Of a stretch of 64,000 nt of DNA, positions 14,633 through 22,150 are shown one piece after another. Positions within the stretch are counted from its first letter, which is position 1. Each line of letters opens with the position of its first letter. The DNA is from a virus: positions 1-64,000 of the IMG/VR virus record IMGVR_UViG_3300020419_000923. One strand, written 5' to 3'. The notes under the pieces were generated by a model. That model was given only the letters and a program-made list of their open reading frames with translations, searched no databases and had not been told where the DNA came from. A program made the translations under genes and the position numbers.

Positions 14633-14776
14633 CTATTTGTATATAAACGGATCTCGTTTTTGAAGTTCTTTTATCTTCTTTTGTAGTTCACGTTGTTTTT
14701 TCTTTTCCTTAAAAAGTTCTATATAGAACCTAATGGGAAATGTTATAAAATCCCAAAATGCTTTTAACCAAACCAT
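14633..14776 (-). CDS. small amphipathic/coiled-coil protein, 47 aa
   Basis: ATG 14776 lies inside the 3' end of the primase gene (13-nt overlap), with AGGAG about six bases upstream. The N-terminal half is aromatic and hydrophobic (VWLKAFWDFITFPIRFYIELF), and the rest is a highly charged helix (KEKKKQRELQKKIKELQKR). It looks like a peripheral membrane protein with a short coiled coil. Function unknown. Confidence 0.6.
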   Translation of the reverse strand: MVWLKAFWDFITFPIRFYIELFKEKKKQRELQKKIKELQKRDPFIYK

Positions 14777-15762
14777 TTCTTTGCTCCTAGCTTTATTTTT
14801 AGTTCATTAAATTCAGCACTACCTACAATAGTATGTAGTGTGTATATTTTTCCATATTTCTGAACAGCTTCATTTACATCTTTTATTTCTTTATCCCAGT
14901 TCGGCATACTAACTCCCCAACCTAGTTCTAAAGCCTGTTCAACTATTTTTTCTCCTGATTCATCTCTGTCAGGAACAACAATCACTTTAGTATTTAAACT
15001 ATTAATCAACATAGCCTGTTGATCTTTGATTTCACTTCCTAACAAGGCTACACCTTCAACAGCAATAGCATCAAAAGGTCCTTCTACCACAACTGTGTAT
15101 ACACGACCATAACGTTGACTGTCTAAGTTAAAAACGTATCCTGGTTGTTGATCGCTTATGTACTTTGGATTTCCTTCTTTTATTTTTCTAGCTGTATATC
15201 CTACAACACGTTTGTCAGAATAGAAAGGAACAATCAGTCTATCTGAATATCCATTTAAAGGTGACCAATGAAAGTTATAATCATCAAAGTATAACTGCCG
15301 TGACTGTAAGTACTCAAATACTTTTAGTAAGTTTTTATCTACTCCTGTAGATTCCATAGCACGATAATCTGCCCACTCTTGTAAAGGCTTTGCGCCTTCA
15401 GGTAATTCTTTATTCATAAACTTGGGTAGTATAGTCTGGTCATTAGTCTTAAGTTCTTCAGTTTCTAAAACTTGTAAACTTATTTTTGTAATAGTATCAT
15501 CAGGAATGTTAAGCCATTGCATCAATCTTTTCATTTTGTAGCTTATTCTTCTACCAGGCTTCCAACTTGCCGTGAAGCCACAATTAAAACAATGATAGCT
15601 TACACCTCCACCTTCGCCTGTTTTTACTCCTGCTCGTTGTCTTGTATCAGCACTAGTGCCATTATGTACACAACACGGAGCATTAAAACTTAACCAACCA
15701 GAAGGCGTTTGCTTACGCTTATGGGGCAGGTGAAATGTTAGGGTTTCATACACTATACTCAT
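14764..15762 (-). CDS. 61: DNA primase, gp61-like
   Basis: Synthesises RNA primers with the gp41 helicase. The N-terminal zinc-binding domain has CC at 30-31 with H33, and CFNC at 58-61. The TOPRIM core is clear: VVVEGPFDAIAV (E227 region) and VVPDRDESG (D265, D267). Length, 332 aa, matches T4 gp61 (342 aa). It has its own promoter with the -10 six bases from the ATG, so primase and helicase are transcribed from separate promoters. Confidence 0.9.
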   Translation of the reverse strand: MSIVYETLTFHLPHKRKQTPSGWLSFNAPCCVHNGTSADTRQRAGVKTGEGGGVSYHCFNCGFTASWKPGRRISYKMKRLMQWLNIPDDTITKISLQVLETEELKTNDQTILPKFMNKELPEGAKPLQEWADYRAMESTGVDKNLLKVFEYLQSRQLYFDDYNFHWSPLNGYSDRLIVPFYSDKRVVGYTARKIKEGNPKYISDQQPGYVFNLDSQRYGRVYTVVVEGPFDAIAVEGVALLGSEIKDQQAMLINSLNTKVIVVPDRDESGEKIVEQALELGWGVSMPNWDKEIKDVNEAVQKYGKIYTLHTIVGSAEFNELKIKLGAKKWFG

Positions 15763-15768
15763 ACATGT

Positions 15769-15797
15769 ATTATAGTATAGAACTTTCAGATTGTCAA
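15769..15797 (-). promoter_or_regulatory. consensus sigma70-type promoter for primase
   Basis: On the minus strand, TTGACA (15797-15792), a 17-nt spacer and TATAAT (15774-15769): fully consensus. Only six bases (ACATGT) separate the -10 from the ATG, so transcription should begin at or near the start codon. Confidence 0.85.
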
Positions 15798-16562
15798 CTA
15801 GTTTCTTATCAAAATCTTATCAACAGTACCAGAATTTCCAGATGAATTGGTAACTTTGAATCTTAAATTACTGAACACTCCATTAAAGTTCACATGGTGT
15901 GGTTGTGTTGGAGTTGCCAGTGTTTCGGTTGCTATATCAAACCAGCTTGTGGTATTGTTAGCATCTAGTGTACCTTGTACGATTACTGTGCCGTCAAATC
16001 CTGTAGTATAAAACGCCGCTGTATGTAAGGCACTATTACTATTGGTATGCGGTTCTCCATCTATGACGGAACTGATTCCATCAACAAATGTACTCACTGT
16101 TTTACTATCTATAGCACCAGGAAAAGCTTCGCTTGTAAGCTCTATAGTGCCAGTAATGCCGTATTGTGTATCAGAATAGGTAAGGGAGTTAGTGCCACTA
16201 GTGTTTGTAAGATATACGGTGTATGAAAGATATTGTGCGTCTAAGTTTATTGTATCAGCGTCTGTTATTGTTATTGTAAATTGTCCTTTATAGGAAGGCG
16301 TAGTTGTCTCTTTTATAGTTCCTATATATTTTTTTAATAATACATTATCCTCAGTAAAAACCTCTACATAAGGGGTATACGTATTAAGTATTGACACTGG
16401 TTTCTGATCGTGATTTTTCACTTCAAAAGTAATGACATTGTCTATTCCTTTTGCTATTTTTAAGTTTCTTTGATACACTTTTCTATACTCCGTTAGATTA
16501 CCCGTGCCATCTAAGACGACCACGGTGTGATTTGTTAATAAATACCTTGACACTTGTTGCAT
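15798..16562 (-). CDS. virion structural protein (putative)
   Basis: 254 aa, beta-rich, with many Thr, Asn and Ser residues (TVYLTNTSGTNSLTYSDTQYG, FSNLRFKVTNSSGNSG), typical of tail or fibre-associated proteins. ATG 16562 follows AAGGAAG; the frame is open further upstream but those codons precede the late promoter. A late-type promoter supports expression with virion genes. I recall similar proteins in marine T4-like virions but cannot give a T4 equivalent. The C-terminal half (FDGTVIVQGTLDANNTTSW) looks like a carbohydrate-binding-type beta sandwich; inference only. Confidence 0.6.
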   Translation of the reverse strand: MQQVSRYLLTNHTVVVLDGTGNLTEYRKVYQRNLKIAKGIDNVITFEVKNHDQKPVSILNTYTPYVEVFTEDNVLLKKYIGTIKETTTPSYKGQFTITITDADTINLDAQYLSYTVYLTNTSGTNSLTYSDTQYGITGTIELTSEAFPGAIDSKTVSTFVDGISSVIDGEPHTNSNSALHTAAFYTTGFDGTVIVQGTLDANNTTSWFDIATETLATPTQPHHVNFNGVFSNLRFKVTNSSGNSGTVDKILIRN

Positions 16563-16567
16563 AAATA
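16560..16567 (+). promoter_or_regulatory. late promoter CATAAATA, plus strand
   Basis: CATAAATA matches the T4-late-type -10 (TATAAATA family) and lies 28 nt before the ATG at 16596. It forms a divergent pair with the minus-strand late promoter at 16583-16590, so the two transcripts would overlap at their 5' ends. Confidence 0.6.
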
Positions 16568-16582
16568 ACTTCCTTACTAGTG

Positions 16583-16590
16583 TATTTATT
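16583..16590 (-). promoter_or_regulatory. late promoter AATAAATA, minus strand
   Basis: Reading leftward, AATAAATA precedes AAGGAAG and the ATG at 16562 of the putative virion gene by 20 nt. Confidence 0.55.
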
Positions 16591-16595
16591 GAGAT

Positions 16596-16964
16596 ATGTT
16601 GAGAAAAGAGATAGAAGAAAAGTTCCCGTTTTTGTCCGTAGTAACATACGGTGGCCAAGAATTCATTGGTATAGTAAATAACCAAGACAATTTAACCACC
16701 ACTATGTATGTTTACAGTGATGTACTTACGGCAAAAGAAAAAGCAAAGCTAGTAGAGCTAGGCGAAATATGGTGGTGGGAATCAAATAGGATGTTACCCA
16801 TCAATATTTTTTTACGTAAAGAGATGGGTCCTTTTAAACACATACAAAGAACTATGAATAGCAAAGATGTAAAGGTTACTCATGGTCCTACTGTGAACCT
16901 AAATAAACTTACTGTAAAACGTATCAAAAGAAAATCTGTACAACTACTTAAAAAGCCAAAGTGA
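16596..16964 (+). CDS. conserved phage protein, 122 aa
   Basis: Starts at ATG 16596 downstream of a plus-strand late promoter. A compact N-terminal domain (FPFLSVVTYGGQEFIGIVNNQD) is followed by a Trp-rich segment (GEIWWWESNRMLPINIFL) and a strongly basic tail (VKRIKRKSVQLLKKPK). I recognise it as a type of conserved unknown protein of T4-like marine phages. The basic tail suggests nucleic acid contact. Its stop overlaps the next ATG (TGATG). Confidence 0.6.
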   Translation: MLRKEIEEKFPFLSVVTYGGQEFIGIVNNQDNLTTTMYVYSDVLTAKEKAKLVELGEIWWWESNRMLPINIFLRKEMGPFKHIQRTMNSKDVKVTHGPTVNLNKLTVKRIKRKSVQLLKKPK

Positions 16965-17143
16965 TGAACTTAGAAGAAAGAGTTTTTAAGATTAAAAATA
17001 AATTAGCTGAACTTTATACTAGGCTTGGGTATAATGCTGATGGAAGTTCAAAGAAAACTAAAATCGATGATCGTCCTGCTTCCAACGAAGATAAGAAGTA
17101 TAATCTACAAGCAAAACTAAAAACATTATATAAGAAGCAGTAA
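16964..17143 (+). CDS. small lysine-rich protein, 59 aa
   Basis: The ATG at 16964 overlaps the upstream stop (TGATG). The protein has two Lys/Leu helices (VFKIKNKLAELYTRLGY and KKYNLQAKLKTLYKK) separated by a charged linker, an internally repetitive helix-linker-helix pattern. Its 3' 86 nt are antisense to the membrane gene at 17058-17297, so one of the two could be spurious; coupling favours this one. Confidence 0.45.
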   Translation: MNLEERVFKIKNKLAELYTRLGYNADGSSKKTKIDDRPASNEDKKYNLQAKLKTLYKKQ

Positions 17144-17297
17144 ACAGAGTACCAAAGAAAGTCATCGGTACTAGTATTACCCAAAAGACCATCCTCCAAA
17201 GATATGAGCTAGCCAGTTCTCTTGGCACTTGCCAATCTATCCACTCTACGTCCTTCTTAGGATCCTTCTTCCTGTAATCTTTTACTTCCCAATCCAT
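17058..17297 (-). CDS. membrane protein, 79 aa
   Basis: A charged N-terminal 30 residues (RKKDPKKDVEW) are followed by two hydrophobic helices (MVFWVILVPMTFFGTLFTASYIMFLVLLV). ATG 17297 has GAGGA upstream and overlaps the miniature DnaE-like gene by 41 nt. The 3' end is antisense to the plus-strand 59-residue gene. Function unknown. Confidence 0.5.
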   Translation of the reverse strand: MDWEVKDYRKKDPKKDVEWIDWQVPRELASSYLWRMVFWVILVPMTFFGTLFTASYIMFLVLLVDYTSYLRWKQDDHRF

Positions 17298-17847
17298 TTA
17301 GTTCCTCGCATATTAAGTTGATGTGTACCACAATAGCATGTGCGTATGCTACTGCGTGAGCCTTCTTAAAATAGTATCCGTCCTTAGGTTTAGTCCAAAC
17401 ACTTTGGAATATTTCTTCCCAACTTTTATCTTGAAGGTGTCTTTTTGCTGGTCGTATAATTGCTAGTACTGCCGCAAGTTGTTTTATGTTCTTTGGCTTT
17501 AGTTTCTTAATTAGTGAATGATGTCCAGACACATGAAAAACAAGATCACAAAAATCCTTTGTTTCTAAAAGTTCCCACATTGGTTCTTTATTCATAAGAG
17601 TTTTAAGATGGTCCTCATCTTTTACTTTTTCATATATACTTACGTTTAGAAAATCTAATTTAAAGTATCCTCTATCTTCTGCTGTTTCATAGTCAATAGT
17701 CGACAACATGTCTACAGGATTATGAGGTATCTCTGTTACATATACTCCCGTGTTATGTTTTTTCTTAGTGTCAAGTCTTGCTGTTCTGTGTTTTAGTTTT
17801 CCTAAAACATCATTTCTGTCAGCAAAGTCTATATCAATATCAGGCAT
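17257..17847 (-). CDS. miniature C-family polymerase (DnaE-like) protein, 196 aa
   Basis: Opens directly with the catalytic palm motif MPDIDIDFADRND. The third palm aspartate fits GYFKLDFLNVSIYE (about D65). A shortened thumb/finger part follows: LVFHVSGHHSLIKKLKP, then AIIRPAKRHLQDKSW, then KKAHAVAYAHAIVVHINLI, each alignable by eye with DnaE motifs (VFQLES.G, ALxRPGP, NKSHxxAYAL). Everything else of DnaE is absent. It is a second, far smaller relative of the 542-aa protein at 9033-10661. Its start lies 8 nt inside a 52-residue gene. With all three aspartates kept, it may still bind metal; polymerase activity is uncertain. Confidence 0.7.
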   Translation of the reverse strand: MPDIDIDFADRNDVLGKLKHRTARLDTKKKHNTGVYVTEIPHNPVDMLSTIDYETAEDRGYFKLDFLNVSIYEKVKDEDHLKTLMNKEPMWELLETKDFCDLVFHVSGHHSLIKKLKPKNIKQLAAVLAIIRPAKRHLQDKSWEEIFQSVWTKPKDGYYFKKAHAVAYAHAIVVHINLICEELNGLGSKRLQEEGS

Positions 17848-17998
17848 CTTCCTTAGCCTTTATATGTTTGTAATCTAAATAATCTTCACACCATTCATAA
17901 AACGCACGATCAGTATCAGGCCAGCACTCAGCGAACACTGGATCTTTTCTATGTTCTTTAAATTCTGCCCTTACTTGTTTTTCAGTTAGTTGACTCAT
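17840..17998 (-). CDS. small acidic protein, 52 aa
   Basis: The ATG at 17998 overlaps the deformylase stop (ATGA), and the stop lies 8 nt inside the next gene (ATGCCTGA), so it is tightly coupled on both sides. The sequence is charged and aromatic (VFAECWPDTDRAFYEWCEDYLDYK) with two cysteines 16 residues apart. Unrecognised; possibly a partner of the miniature polymerase-like protein encoded next. Confidence 0.6.
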   Translation of the reverse strand: MSQLTEKQVRAEFKEHRKDPVFAECWPDTDRAFYEWCEDYLDYKHIKAKEDA

Positions 17999-18501
17999 TC
18001 AGCCTCTGCTTGTGCTTGTGCTTTTTTAAATTCGATAGGTGAAACATAATTATCAAATGTTATTCCGTCTAAGTGATCTAATTCATGTAAAAAACACCTA
18101 GCATCATATCCGTATAGAGTTTCATTTATCTCTTTTCCGTTTTCGTTTATCCAAGTAGCTTTAATTTTTGAATGTCTTTTTACATACAAATTAACTTTTG
18201 GAAAACTTAAACAGCCCTCCCACATCTCTACTTCTGGATCAATTAATTCGACCACTTTCGGATTTATACACATGTTTACTCTTTCAGCACTTAAATTTTG
18301 TAGTGCCTCAGCATGAAATATAAACAGTCTCTTGTCTAACCCAACTTGATTAGCACTTAGGCCTATGCCTTTATGCTCTTTCATTACTCTATCCATTTCC
18401 GCTTTTATTTCATGTATGTCTTCCGGAATGTTATCAGGATCCATAGGTTCTATTTTCTTTTGTAGCCATTCATTTGGCGCTTTTATAAGTTCTAGTTTCA
18501 T
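17995..18501 (-). CDS. def: peptide deformylase
   Basis: Removes the N-formyl group from nascent proteins. All three metal-site motifs are present: GIGLSANQVG (about residues 45-54), EGCLSFP (about 94-100, metal Cys) and HELDHLDG (about 136-143, two metal His and catalytic Glu). At 168 aa it is a full-length type similar to bacterial enzymes. ATG 18501 overlaps the upstream stop (ATGA). Deformylases are known in marine phages, where they are thought to keep photosystem or membrane-protein production going; no photosystem gene is present here. Confidence 0.93.
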   Translation of the reverse strand: MKLELIKAPNEWLQKKIEPMDPDNIPEDIHEIKAEMDRVMKEHKGIGLSANQVGLDKRLFIFHAEALQNLSAERVNMCINPKVVELIDPEVEMWEGCLSFPKVNLYVKRHSKIKATWINENGKEINETLYGYDARCFLHELDHLDGITFDNYVSPIEFKKAQAQAEAE

Positions 18502-18776
18502 AAGAACAACCTCCATAACGCAATAGCATTCATTATAGTAAACCACGAACAAAGAACTATTACAAATGCCGCTTTTCTAATTATAGCACTAATTATTCCT
18601 AATATACTTCCTACGAAATATAATGGAATAAAGATTTTTGTAGCAGGAGCTAAAACGGTATAAGTCAGTATAGCACTAGCACTTATTAAGAATGTTGCTT
18701 CTGCCATTTCGCAAAAGAAAGCAATTTTGCTGTTCGTGTAACTTTCTTTTACAAATTTTTTTATTACTTTAAACAT
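18498..18776 (-). CDS. membrane protein, 92 aa
   Basis: Three hydrophobic helices: FLISASAILTYTVLA, IFIPLYFVGSILGIISAII and AFVIVLCSWFTIMNAIALW, after a basic amphipathic N-terminus (FKVIKKFVKESY). It starts where the 2OG oxygenase gene ends and is ATGA-coupled to the deformylase gene. Unknown function. Confidence 0.6.
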   Translation of the reverse strand: MFKVIKKFVKESYTNSKIAFFCEMAEATFLISASAILTYTVLAPATKIFIPLYFVGSILGIISAIIRKAAFVIVLCSWFTIMNAIALWRLFL

Positions 18777-19336
18777 TACTTATCCTCATAAAAATAGTCG
18801 ACTACAAAAATTCTTTTGTTGTCTCTTACAGGATAGCTACCATGTAATACTGTGCTTTTGAATATTAACATATCGCCTCTGTTTGGTTTGTAACATAAAT
18901 CATGAGTGTTCCCTTCTCCATCATATAGGTAGGCAAACGTTCCTCCATGAAAGGTTGTAGTATCTGGATCGCTATCAGTAAGATAAACCACAGCACTTAT
19001 TTTCTTTACATTAGGATCACCATGTCTGTGTGCCTTTTGCCAGCCACCTTTTTTGTATTCTATGATCCACAAAGCACATAGATCAGTAAGTGTAATAGGA
19101 AGTCCAACTTCGTCTATAATACCTTGTAAATGCGGTTTAAACTTCCATTCGTTGACATAAGCATCAGGATGAATATTAAATTGTTTACCTCGATATGTAC
19201 TTGTTTGATCACTAACATCTTCTCGTGTTTCACTAGGAAAAACTTTTTTATCCCAATGAAAATCAAATTCTTCTTTGTCTTCGTAATGAGACTCTATTAT
19301 CCATTGGTGTATGTTTCCTAGTAAATGTGTTTTCAT
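18776..19336 (-). CDS. 2OG-Fe(II) oxygenase
   Basis: 186 aa with the double-stranded beta-helix signature: iron ligands H and D in HRHGD (about residues 103-107), distal His in VLHGSYPV (about 165) and the 2-oxoglutarate-binding Arg shortly after (NKRIFVVDY). The family hydroxylates proteins, nucleic acids or small molecules; related proteins are frequent in cyanophages. It is ATGA-coupled to the upstream zinc-finger gene. Substrate unknown. Confidence 0.8.
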   Translation of the reverse strand: MKTHLLGNIHQWIIESHYEDKEEFDFHWDKKVFPSETREDVSDQTSTYRGKQFNIHPDAYVNEWKFKPHLQGIIDEVGLPITLTDLCALWIIEYKKGGWQKAHRHGDPNVKKISAVVYLTDSDPDTTTFHGGTFAYLYDGEGNTHDLCYKPNRGDMLIFKSTVLHGSYPVRDNKRIFVVDYFYEDK

Positions 19337-20019
19337 AATTTTGATTCCTTAGCAACTTCCTTTACAACTTCTACATCAGCTTGTTTCTTTCTAAACTTCA
19401 TTGCCCAATGCTTTGGATCTATAACTGTGTACACAAACTCTAATTGTTCATCATTAAACTGTGATAGCATCTTCTTACCTGATCCGCAGTTTAACATAAG
19501 CCAGGGACTAATCTTTCCATCCTTGATATCTCTTGTTACTCTATTTAATGTTGCGTGTCTAAAGTAATCGTTCCAAGGTGCTTCTTTCTCTTCACCCCAA
19601 GACATCATAGTATCAATAGTTCTTTCTACTGCTGTCTCCATGCTTTCTTTTAAAATATATTCGTTAACATACTTTTCATACAGTTCATCTCTACACCAAT
19701 GATCAAGTTTAACTCCGCCTGTTACAACCCAATCAATATAGTTTTCCATATACAAAGGTTTCACGTTGTTTAACCAACTTCCGAACTTAACAAACGCATT
19801 GTAGTAAGGACTGTCACAAAATTGCTTATATGTTTTTTCTGTCTTAGTACCAGCACTTAATTTGTAAAATCTAGTAAATCCATAAAATCCAAGTTGTACA
19901 TGTTTTTCATTCTTTTGTAAGTGTCTACGTTTTTTCTCACACATATGAACTGCTAAAGTCTTTTCTCTAGTAAAAGCCGATCCACAATATTCACAGACGT
20001 ATGGCTTAGATGTCGACAC
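19333..20019 (-). CDS. conserved phage protein with N-terminal zinc finger
   Basis: A C2H2-type finger lies at the N-terminus (YVCEYCGSAFTREKTLAVH, then a Cys and a basic KKRRH). The rest is a helical domain of about 190 aa (SPWLMLNCGSGKKMLSQF) that I recognise only as conserved in T4-like marine phages. The GTG at 20019 is my preferred start because it puts the finger at the N-terminus; an ATG at 20085 would give a longer overlap with the upstream gene. Probably nucleic-acid binding, given the replication neighbours. Confidence 0.6.
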   Translation of the reverse strand: MSTSKPYVCEYCGSAFTREKTLAVHMCEKKRRHLQKNEKHVQLGFYGFTRFYKLSAGTKTEKTYKQFCDSPYYNAFVKFGSWLNNVKPLYMENYIDWVVTGGVKLDHWCRDELYEKYVNEYILKESMETAVERTIDTMMSWGEEKEAPWNDYFRHATLNRVTRDIKDGKISPWLMLNCGSGKKMLSQFNDEQLEFVYTVIDPKHWAMKFRKKQADVEVVKEVAKESKL

Positions 20020-20461
20020 TTTTCTTATCCATTCCGTATGCTTCTCCAAGGGCAAACAATTCTTTTTTTGTAGATATTCTAGCAAGTAATTCTACCTCAT
20101 CTTTTTTCATGTTAGGAAATAACTTTTCTAAAAATTTTACATTCTTACTGTTTGATCCTGTTTTCTTCTTATAACCAATCCATTCATGATACTGTATATT
20201 CTTTGTGTTACCAGCCATACAAATAAGTTGCCATAACAGTTTCTTATGTTTTTGTAAATTAAAAAAGTTTTTATTATAGTATTCATTCGTTTTAAATACT
20301 GCTAATTCTTGATTATCTCTATTACCTTTTTGTGAACTTACATATCTATTAAGGAGATAAAAACTTACTTGTTTCTTTTCGTCATTAGATAGTTCGTCCC
20401 AAACTTCTTTGGCTCCCATATCAACTGCCGCAAGTATATCTTTTAAAGGTAACTTATTCAT
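20006..20461 (-). CDS. conserved phage protein, possible clamp-loader small subunit (gp62-like)
   Basis: 151 aa, helical, with segments FYLLNRYVSSQKGN, KHKKLLWQLICMAGN, YHEWIGYKKK and a C-terminal ELLARISTKKELFALGEAYG. The FLLNR plus WIGyKKK pattern recalls the small clamp-loader subunit of marine T4-like phages, but similarity to T4 gp62 itself is not visible, so this is a weak proposal. It has its own consensus promoter with the -10 five bases from the ATG. Confidence 0.45.
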   Translation of the reverse strand: MNKLPLKDILAAVDMGAKEVWDELSNDEKKQVSFYLLNRYVSSQKGNRDNQELAVFKTNEYYNKNFFNLQKHKKLLWQLICMAGNTKNIQYHEWIGYKKKTGSNSKNVKFLEKLFPNMKKDEVELLARISTKKELFALGEAYGMDKKSVDI

Positions 20462-20466
20462 AATTT

Positions 20467-20495
20467 ATTATAACCTAATTTGCTTAAAAAGTCAA
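20467..20495 (-). promoter_or_regulatory. sigma70-type promoter
   Basis: On the minus strand, TTGACT (20495-20490), a 17-nt spacer and TATAAT (20472-20467), ending five bases before the ATG at 20461. It overlaps the 3' end of kdsB. Confidence 0.8.
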
Positions 20496-21187
20496 CCATT
20501 TTTATATTCAAAACCGTGTTTGTAGTTCCATTCATAGATATCTTCTTGTGTATTGATTTCGGTTCCATTAAATTCAACATGCGAACATCCAATATCCCAG
20601 CCGTTCTTTAACCAACGTAGTTGTTCTAGCTTTTCAACATCTTCTTCAATAGGGACCTCTAAGGTTGGATACAATTCTAAAGCCTCACGTCTATAACCAT
20701 AAACACCAAGATGCCAATCACCATATCCTGTCATTCCTCTGCCAAACCAAAGTGCTTTGTCTCCAGCACGTACCATCTTAACACTTTCTGGTCTATCTTG
20801 TTCTTCCTTACGCATTGTTGTATAAACAGTACTGACAGAGTAGTGCTTCAACCAATCTACGCATTGGTTTATCATATTAGCTGTTACATCTGGCATGTCA
20901 CCTTGTACATTTACAAACGTATCGTATGCTTTAAAAAATCTACTTGAAATGGCACCAGCACATCTAGCCGTTCCATTTTCATATGGTTTTTCTTCAATCC
21001 AACAATATTGTGCATCAAATAATGAAAATATTTCCATACTATCTGTTACTACAAATGTATCATAACCTGTTTCAACACATGCGTCATAAACATATTTTAT
21101 CATAGGCTTGCCGTCTAACTCGACAAGCATCTTATTAGCGTATCTTTTACTTTCCAGTCTTGCTGGAATTAGAATAGCTGTATTCAT
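20492..21187 (-). CDS. kdsB: CMP-Kdo synthetase (3-deoxy-manno-octulosonate cytidylyltransferase)
   Basis: Activates Kdo with CTP to CMP-Kdo, the donor for Kdo transferases of LPS and capsule. Motifs: IPARLESKRYANKML (residues 7-21, nucleotide loop), RCAGA, NVQGDMP (about 93-99, metal Asp; E. coli has NVQGDEP) and EKLEQLRWLKNGWDI near the C-terminus. 231 aa versus about 248 in E. coli. The ATG lies 41 nt inside kdsA, so the two are translated together. kdsA upstream makes a complete activation route from Kdo-8-phosphate apart from the phosphatase KdsC, which I do not see. Confidence 0.9.
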   Translation of the reverse strand: MNTAILIPARLESKRYANKMLVELDGKPMIKYVYDACVETGYDTFVVTDSMEIFSLFDAQYCWIEEKPYENGTARCAGAISSRFFKAYDTFVNVQGDMPDVTANMINQCVDWLKHYSVSTVYTTMRKEEQDRPESVKMVRAGDKALWFGRGMTGYGDWHLGVYGYRREALELYPTLEVPIEEDVEKLEQLRWLKNGWDIGCSHVEFNGTEINTQEDIYEWNYKHGFEYKNG

Positions 21188-21944
21188 GTATTTCTCCTAC
21201 TACTTTATGGAAGTCTTGTAAATGAAGCATGTTGGGTCCATCGCTAGGTGCGTTATCAGGATCTCTATGAACTTCTAAAAAGAAATTTGTAATGCCCAAA
21301 GCACTACCGGCCCGGCATAAGCCAGGAACGTAATCGCGATTGCCGCCGCTACTGTCTCCATTACCGCCTGGTTTCTGTACCGAGTGGGTGGCATCAAGTA
21401 CGATAGGATTATCGTAATTGTTAAGCATGTAGTCCATGCCAGTGAAGTCAACAACAAGGGTATTGTAACCAAAACTTGTTCCTCTCTCTGTAATCCAAAC
21501 TTCTTTAGCACCTTCTGTTTTTGATAGAATACCTTTTACGTCCCAGGGTGCTAAGAATTGGCCTTTCTTGATGTTTACTATCTTACCTGTAGCACAAGCG
21601 GCTGTTATTAAGTCTGTTTGTCTACATAAGAACGCAGGAATCTGTAATACATCAACTGTCTCAGAATAACTAGAATTTATTAACTCGACCTGTTCTACCG
21701 TGTGTACATCTGTCAATATTTTAAGATGTCCACCGTGTTTGTTTTTAATTAGGTTAAAGTCTCGCATTGTTTTTTCGAAACCTATTCCTCTTACTCCATC
21801 TTTACTACTTCTATTCGCTTTATCAAAACTTGCTTTAAAAATATATTCAATATCTAATTCTTTACAAACGTTTCTACAATGAGAAGCTATTTCAAAAGAT
21901 TCTAAAACACTTTCATGTTGGCATGGTCCTGCTATTATTCTCAT
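21147..21944 (-). CDS. kdsA: Kdo-8-phosphate synthase
   Basis: Condenses phosphoenolpyruvate with arabinose-5-phosphate to Kdo-8-phosphate. Motifs: IAGPC (C8), FKASFDKANRSS, TDVH, QIPAFLCRQTDL, NIKKGQFLAPWD, TERGTSFGYN, DATHSVQKPGG and EVHRDPDNAPSDGP. The metal-ligand set Cys/His/Glu/Asp of the metal-dependent class (as in Aquifex) is intact, whereas the metal-independent E. coli type has Asn in place of the Cys. 265 aa is somewhat short but complete. The ATG overlaps the upstream stop as ATGA. Confidence 0.93.
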   Translation of the reverse strand: MRIIAGPCQHESVLESFEIASHCRNVCKELDIEYIFKASFDKANRSSKDGVRGIGFEKTMRDFNLIKNKHGGHLKILTDVHTVEQVELINSSYSETVDVLQIPAFLCRQTDLITAACATGKIVNIKKGQFLAPWDVKGILSKTEGAKEVWITERGTSFGYNTLVVDFTGMDYMLNNYDNPIVLDATHSVQKPGGNGDSSGGNRDYVPGLCRAGSALGITNFFLEVHRDPDNAPSDGPNMLHLQDFHKVVGEIHEYSYSNSSKTGK

Positions 21945-22150
21945 TTAATACTTCCAATCATTACTAAAATTGCGACATAAAAAAGTGCGAAAATAAAGAC
22001 CGGTGTAGCATTTGAAACTTGCTTATTGCTCTTTGGTTCTGGCTTCACCCAATCTGCTGGCATGATATCTCTATCCCAGGCATCTCGCCTTGTATCTTGT
22101 TTGCGTTGATCTACATGTATTGATCTTGGATCTACTTTGTAATCTGTCAT
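21941..22150 (-). CDS. small tail-anchored membrane protein, 69 aa
   Basis: A hydrophilic, Asp/Arg/Lys-rich N-terminal 45 residues are followed by a single C-terminal membrane helix (VFIFALFYVAILVMIGSI). ATGA-coupled on both sides, between the zinc protein and kdsA. A tail-anchored topology with the soluble part in the cytoplasm is likely. Unknown function. Confidence 0.6.
   Translation of the reverse strand: MTDYKVDPRSIHVDQRKQDTRRDAWDRDIMPADWVKPEPKSNKQVSNATPVFIFALFYVAILVMIGSIK

Noticed and set aside
14764-15762. The short carbamoyltransferase gene as a frameshifted longer gene
   Set aside because: Neighbouring frames encode distinct coupled genes (DUF2061-like, primase, membrane protein), and no C-terminal carbamoyltransferase motif is found in any frame nearby.
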